From a candidate division TM6 bacterium GW2011_GWF2_38_10 (GTDB lineage Bacteria > Babelota > Babeliae > Babelales > RVW-14): a stretch of DNA of 46,786 nucleotides. Location of the stretch: positions 1 to 46,786 of the forward strand of contig LBTY01000003.1 of the NCBI GenBank assembly GCA_000992305.1, read 5' to 3'. Positions 43,879-46,786 of this stretch are shown in pieces; within the stretch, counting starts at the first letter, position 1; each line of letters starts with the position of its first letter. A model generated the notes under the pieces. It saw only the letters and a list, made by a program, of their open reading frames with translations, made no database searches and was not told the DNA's origin. A program made the translations under genes and the position numbers.

Positions 43879-45201
43879 ATGTCAAAACACAAAAAGCTCC
43901 CTAAAGTCCTTCTTGTTGGTAGAACAAACGTTGGCAAATCGACACTTTTTAACCGCCTTGTAAGCGACAAGCGAAGTATCGTTTTTGACCAAGAAGGCGT
44001 TACACGTGATTACATTGAAGAAACAATGACGTGGAAAGATACAACCTTTAACCTTATTGATACAGGCGGGATAACCCCAAAAAAAATAAAAGATGAACTC
44101 TGGCAAAAATCCCAAGCGCAAGTACATGCCCTTTTAGATCAGGCCGCTCTTCTTGTTTTTGTTGTCGATGGAAAAAATGGACTCACCGATGAAGATAGAG
44201 CCCTGTGCAAACTTTTTCACAAAACACAAAAACCCTTAGTCTTAATCATCAACAAAGCAGACTGTCAAAATGCTTTAGCCGAAACGATGGGGGATTTTTA
44301 TACGCTTGGCATTAAAGACATCCTCACCATATCAAGCTTACATGGCACAGGCATTGCTCAATTGCTGGACTATATTGTTGAATCGCTCAATATAAACAAT
44401 GGCCCAATCATCAATGACCCAGCACATCGTATAACCATTATTGGTAAACCCAATGTTGGTAAATCATCGCTGATGAATCTTCTTGTTGATCATGAACGAT
44501 CAATTGTTTCGAACATTGCCGGAACAACACGAGAAGCTGTTTCTCAAAATCTTTTTTATTGCAGCGATCTTATTAAGCTTACCGATACCGCCGGTGTTCG
44601 CAAATCAGCACGAATCAACGATGATCTTGAAACACTCATGGTGCAAAGCTCATTTCATGCTGTTAAAGAAGCTGACACCATCATCATCATGATTGATGCT
44701 AGCCAAGGGGCTATCTCCGATCAAGAACTTAAATTACTTTTTTATGTCTTCGAACACAAGAAGCATATGCTTGTTGTCATGAATAAAATTGATTTACAAA
44801 CTGACTATCACAAACAACTTCTTGAAAAAAGCTTAGAAGAATACGCATTTATTCTCTCCAAAGTATCGATCATTAATACCTCGTGCCTCACACAAAAAAA
44901 TATTGGACGCATATTTCATGAAATACAAAAAATATGGACCCGCAGCGCCCAAACATTCGATCCTGAAAAATTAAAAGCTATTGTCCAAGATCAATTAACA
45001 CGCAAAGTGCTTATGCACAATGGCGTTGCATTAACGGTTACCAGCATTCGCCAAATCAAAGCACCAATTCCGACATTTATGATCAAAGTTAATAAGCCTC
45101 AATTTTTTGGCCCAGCAGAGCAAAACTGTATCGAAAACATACTTAGAAAAACATTTGATTTAAAAGGTTGTCCTGTACAATTTAACTTAAAGCGTGATTA
45201 A
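43879..45201 (+). CDS. der: Ribosome-assembly GTPase Der (EngA)
   Basis: Double GTPase needed for 50S assembly. Two G domains: GRTNVGKS at residues 14-21 with DTGG and NKAD, then GKPNVGKS at 189-196 with DTAG and NKID. The C-terminal KH-like domain follows (LTRKVLMHNGVALTVTSIRQIK, ending FNLKRD). At 440 residues it is normal. Its stop directly abuts the lptB start. Confidence 0.97.
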   Translation: MSKHKKLPKVLLVGRTNVGKSTLFNRLVSDKRSIVFDQEGVTRDYIEETMTWKDTTFNLIDTGGITPKKIKDELWQKSQAQVHALLDQAALLVFVVDGKNGLTDEDRALCKLFHKTQKPLVLIINKADCQNALAETMGDFYTLGIKDILTISSLHGTGIAQLLDYIVESLNINNGPIINDPAHRITIIGKPNVGKSSLMNLLVDHERSIVSNIAGTTREAVSQNLFYCSDLIKLTDTAGVRKSARINDDLETLMVQSSFHAVKEADTIIIMIDASQGAISDQELKLLFYVFEHKKHMLVVMNKIDLQTDYHKQLLEKSLEEYAFILSKVSIINTSCLTQKNIGRIFHEIQKIWTRSAQTFDPEKLKAIVQDQLTRKVLMHNGVALTVTSIRQIKAPIPTFMIKVNKPQFFGPAEQNCIENILRKTFDLKGCPVQFNLKRD

Positions 45202-45978
45202 ATGTCATTTTTGTCAGTAAAAAATGTAACACTTACCCTTGGGAAAAAACAAATTCTCAATGACATGAGCATTGACGTCCCCTATGGAAAAACGGTTGTT
45301 TTGCTTGGACCAAATGGTGCGGGCAAAACAACGCTTTTAAAATCAATCATCGGAGTGCATCGCAATCCCTCACCATGCCTCTCATCAGAAAAAAATCTCT
45401 TTTACCTTGACAATCAACTCATTAATCACAAATCAATTCATGAACGAGTTGCAATGGGATTAGTGTATATGCCGCAACAAACCTCCTTATTTCAACACAT
45501 GAATGTTTTGGAAAATCTTAAACTTGTTTTTGATTATCATCCCTATTGGCACAATCAACCATGGAGTACTTTCAAAACGGCAATGCATAAGTGGCTTGAA
45601 CAAACAACACTCACCCATGCTCTTACCCAGGCTGCTCATAGCCTTTCCGGAGGACAAAAAAGAAAATTAGAGGTTGTTCGTGCACTCCTTATGCAACCCA
45701 AAGGCATAATCCTTGACGAACCATTTGCAGGTGTTGATCCAAAATCAATTTATGAACTTAAAAAAATTTTTGCCGAAATTCTTACAACCGGCATATCAAT
45801 CGTCATTTCAGACCACCATGTAGACCAACTTCTTTCCATGGCCCAACATGTTTATGTTATACTTAATGGACACGTTGCATGCTCTGGAAATATTAAAGAC
45901 GTACTTGAAAATACCGTAACAAAAAACACCTATCTTGGTAACCAATTTTATGAAGAAATGGCGCAACGATTTTTGTAA
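45202..45978 (+). CDS. lptB: LPS export ABC ATPase LptB-type
   Basis: 258 residues. Walker A GPNGAGKT at 36-43, signature LSGGQKRKLEVVRALL, Walker B ILDEPFAGVDPKSI and the H loop ISDHHVDQLL. The FAGVDP variant with the HHV/D motif is typical of LptB, the ATPase that drives LPS transport to the outer membrane. Its ATG follows the der stop with no gap. A 15-residue insertion after the Walker A helix (HRNPSPCLSSEKN) is unusual. No lptA/C/F/G gene is in the window. Confidence 0.88.
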   Translation: MSFLSVKNVTLTLGKKQILNDMSIDVPYGKTVVLLGPNGAGKTTLLKSIIGVHRNPSPCLSSEKNLFYLDNQLINHKSIHERVAMGLVYMPQQTSLFQHMNVLENLKLVFDYHPYWHNQPWSTFKTAMHKWLEQTTLTHALTQAAHSLSGGQKRKLEVVRALLMQPKGIILDEPFAGVDPKSIYELKKIFAEILTTGISIVISDHHVDQLLSMAQHVYVILNGHVACSGNIKDVLENTVTKNTYLGNQFYEEMAQRFL

Positions 45979-46039
45979 AAAAAGGTCACAAAACTAAACT
46001 CTTAACCGTCACTCTTGGTGACACAATGAAGGAGAAGCT

Positions 46040-46390
46040 ATGATCAAGTCAAAAATCACGTTTCACAACATGCCTCATTCACCGACGCTCGAAGAACATG
46101 CATTGCAAAAACTCAATAGATTCCTCCAACTTCTTAAGGAAGAGGGAAATCAAACTCCATTATATGCTGAATTCTGGCTTAAGGCCAATCGACAACATCC
46201 TCATCATGCTGTAGAACTCCATCTTAAAACTCCTCAATTTGATCTTCATGCGCATGATGAAGGAACCGACATGTACATGGTTATTGACGCTGCCATTGAT
46301 AAAATGAATACCTTATTTAAAAAAGAAAAAGGCAAACATAAAGACAAAATGAGAAGCGTTGACACACCAAAAAGTCAATTTAACAAGTAA
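46040..46390 (+). CDS. hpf: Ribosome hibernation factor (HPF/RaiA short type)
   Basis: 116 residues, the size of the short HPF/RaiA proteins that dimerise or silence ribosomes in stationary phase. Seen: an N-terminal strand ITFHNMPHSPTLEEHALQKLNRF and a C-terminal VIDAAIDKMNTLFKKEKGKHK, matching the conserved AIDKLEAQLRKHKEK segment. An AAGGAG ribosome site is strong. lptB directly upstream is the usual neighbour, but rpoN, often between them, is absent. A perfect 17-bp hairpin follows. Confidence 0.88.
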   Translation: MIKSKITFHNMPHSPTLEEHALQKLNRFLQLLKEEGNQTPLYAEFWLKANRQHPHHAVELHLKTPQFDLHAHDEGTDMYMVIDAAIDKMNTLFKKEKGKHKDKMRSVDTPKSQFNK

Positions 46391-46412
46391 CCAAAATATC
46401 CACTCAAAGTAA

Positions 46413-46451
46413 CCATCTGATACGATTTGTTTAGCAAATCGTATCAGATGG
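46413..46451 (+). terminator. Perfect 17-bp inverted repeat after hpf, no T run
   Basis: CCATCTGATACGATTTG (46413-46429) pairs perfectly with CAAATCGTATCAGATGG (46435-46451), loop TTTAG. It lies between hpf and a converging gene. There is no T run on either side. Confidence 0.55.
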
Positions 46452-46457
46452 ATTAGA

Positions 46458-46730
46458 TTAAACCCGTGACCCCAAAAAAGAAATCAGTGCTCCATTATCG
46501 CATAACAAAGCATAGACAAGCAGCGGAAAAACCAATAAAGCACACACCGTCCCAATCAACATAAAAACACGCGAAGACAACGAATCATCCTTACCCCACA
46601 AATAGTAACACGCTCCAACAAACGATAAAAAACTCAGCGCACAAAACGCATAGGACTTACCAATATAGTCACGCAACATCCATATAGTTGCACCTATAAA
46701 CATATGCATACAAAAAATCCACAGCTGCAA
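46458..46730 (-). CDS. Small hydrophobic membrane protein (candidate)
   Basis: Not recognised. 90 residues with three hydrophobic stretches (about 5-20, 28-45 and 55-78; FMLIGTVCALLVFPLLVYALL is the last). The start is uncertain: TTG at 46730, or ATG at 46709 or 46703, none with a good ribosome site. Convergent to hpf across the long hairpin. It may be real because the hydrophobic pattern is steady and it fits the space, but no homologue is known to me. Confidence 0.45.
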   Translation of the reverse strand: MQLWIFCMHMFIGATIWMLRDYIGKSYAFCALSFLSFVGACYYLWGKDDSLSSRVFMLIGTVCALLVFPLLVYALLCDNGALISFLGSRV

Positions 46731-46786
46731 AATCGTTTTTTGTATCCTATGATATCGTCGATAATAGGTAAATAAAAGAATAAACA

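Overview
This is a compact, AT-rich bacterial stretch with short intergenic gaps. It most resembles a reduced, host-dependent bacterium of the Candidatus Dependentiae (TM6) type. The pointers are two adjacent nucleotide (ATP/ADP) translocases of the energy-parasite family, long secreted proteins without a clear family, a secreted ankyrin-type protein, and ordinary housekeeping genes whose order is partly broken up. No 16S rRNA gene is present, so the phylum assignment is inference; Rickettsiales- or Chlamydiae-like lineages are the alternatives.

Layout. 1-760: remains of an IS200/IS605-type element (frameshifted tnpB, internally deleted tnpA, end hairpin) that has cut off the 3' end of a sugar-nucleotide epimerase gene. 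721-5294 (minus): epimerase and a FAD oxidoreductase, then frr, pyrH and tsf. 5353-9977 (plus): rpmF, a membrane-anchored TPR-like protein, gltX, fabD, fabG. 10015-16534 (plus): two large secreted proteins that share a C-terminal beta-solenoid module; one carries a 33-bp in-frame repeat array, the other a WD40-like propeller. 16544-21630: hflX, a secreted ankyrin-like protein, alaS. 21629-31096: an ion and signalling block with a Ca2+-type P-ATPase, a periplasmic binding protein translationally coupled to a Cys-loop-type ligand-gated ion channel homologue, two secreted HAD-like (DUF2608-type) proteins flanking that pair, a cyclase-family hydrolase, a Cys-rich secreted protein and a Na+/Ca2+ exchanger family antiporter. 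31165-34326 (minus): a MacA/MacB-like efflux operon whose ATPase gene has an apparent -1 frameshift at A AAA AAG. 34591-37041: lon. 37342-40226: two nucleotide translocases. 40270-46451 (plus): rpsB with a structured leader, tRNA-Ser(GGA), SRP RNA, a flavodoxin-fold reductase, dnaX, der, lptB and hpf. 46458-46730: a small membrane protein.

How it fits together. The translocases would import host ATP or other nucleotides, and pyrH works on the UMP pool. frr, tsf, rpmF, rpsB, gltX, alaS, tRNA-Ser, hflX, der and hpf serve translation and ribosome assembly. fabD/fabG and lptB point to a Gram-negative envelope with fatty-acid and LPS-type transport functions. The secreted solenoid, propeller and ankyrin proteins are candidate host-interaction factors. 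The most unusual part is the binding-protein/channel pair at 25161-27376, which has no ABC permease or ATPase next to it and lies in a neighbourhood with a Ca2+ pump and a Ca2+ antiporter.

Limits: all family calls come from reading translated sequence and motifs by eye. No database search, structure prediction or folding computation was run. Promoter and hairpin calls are pattern matches.
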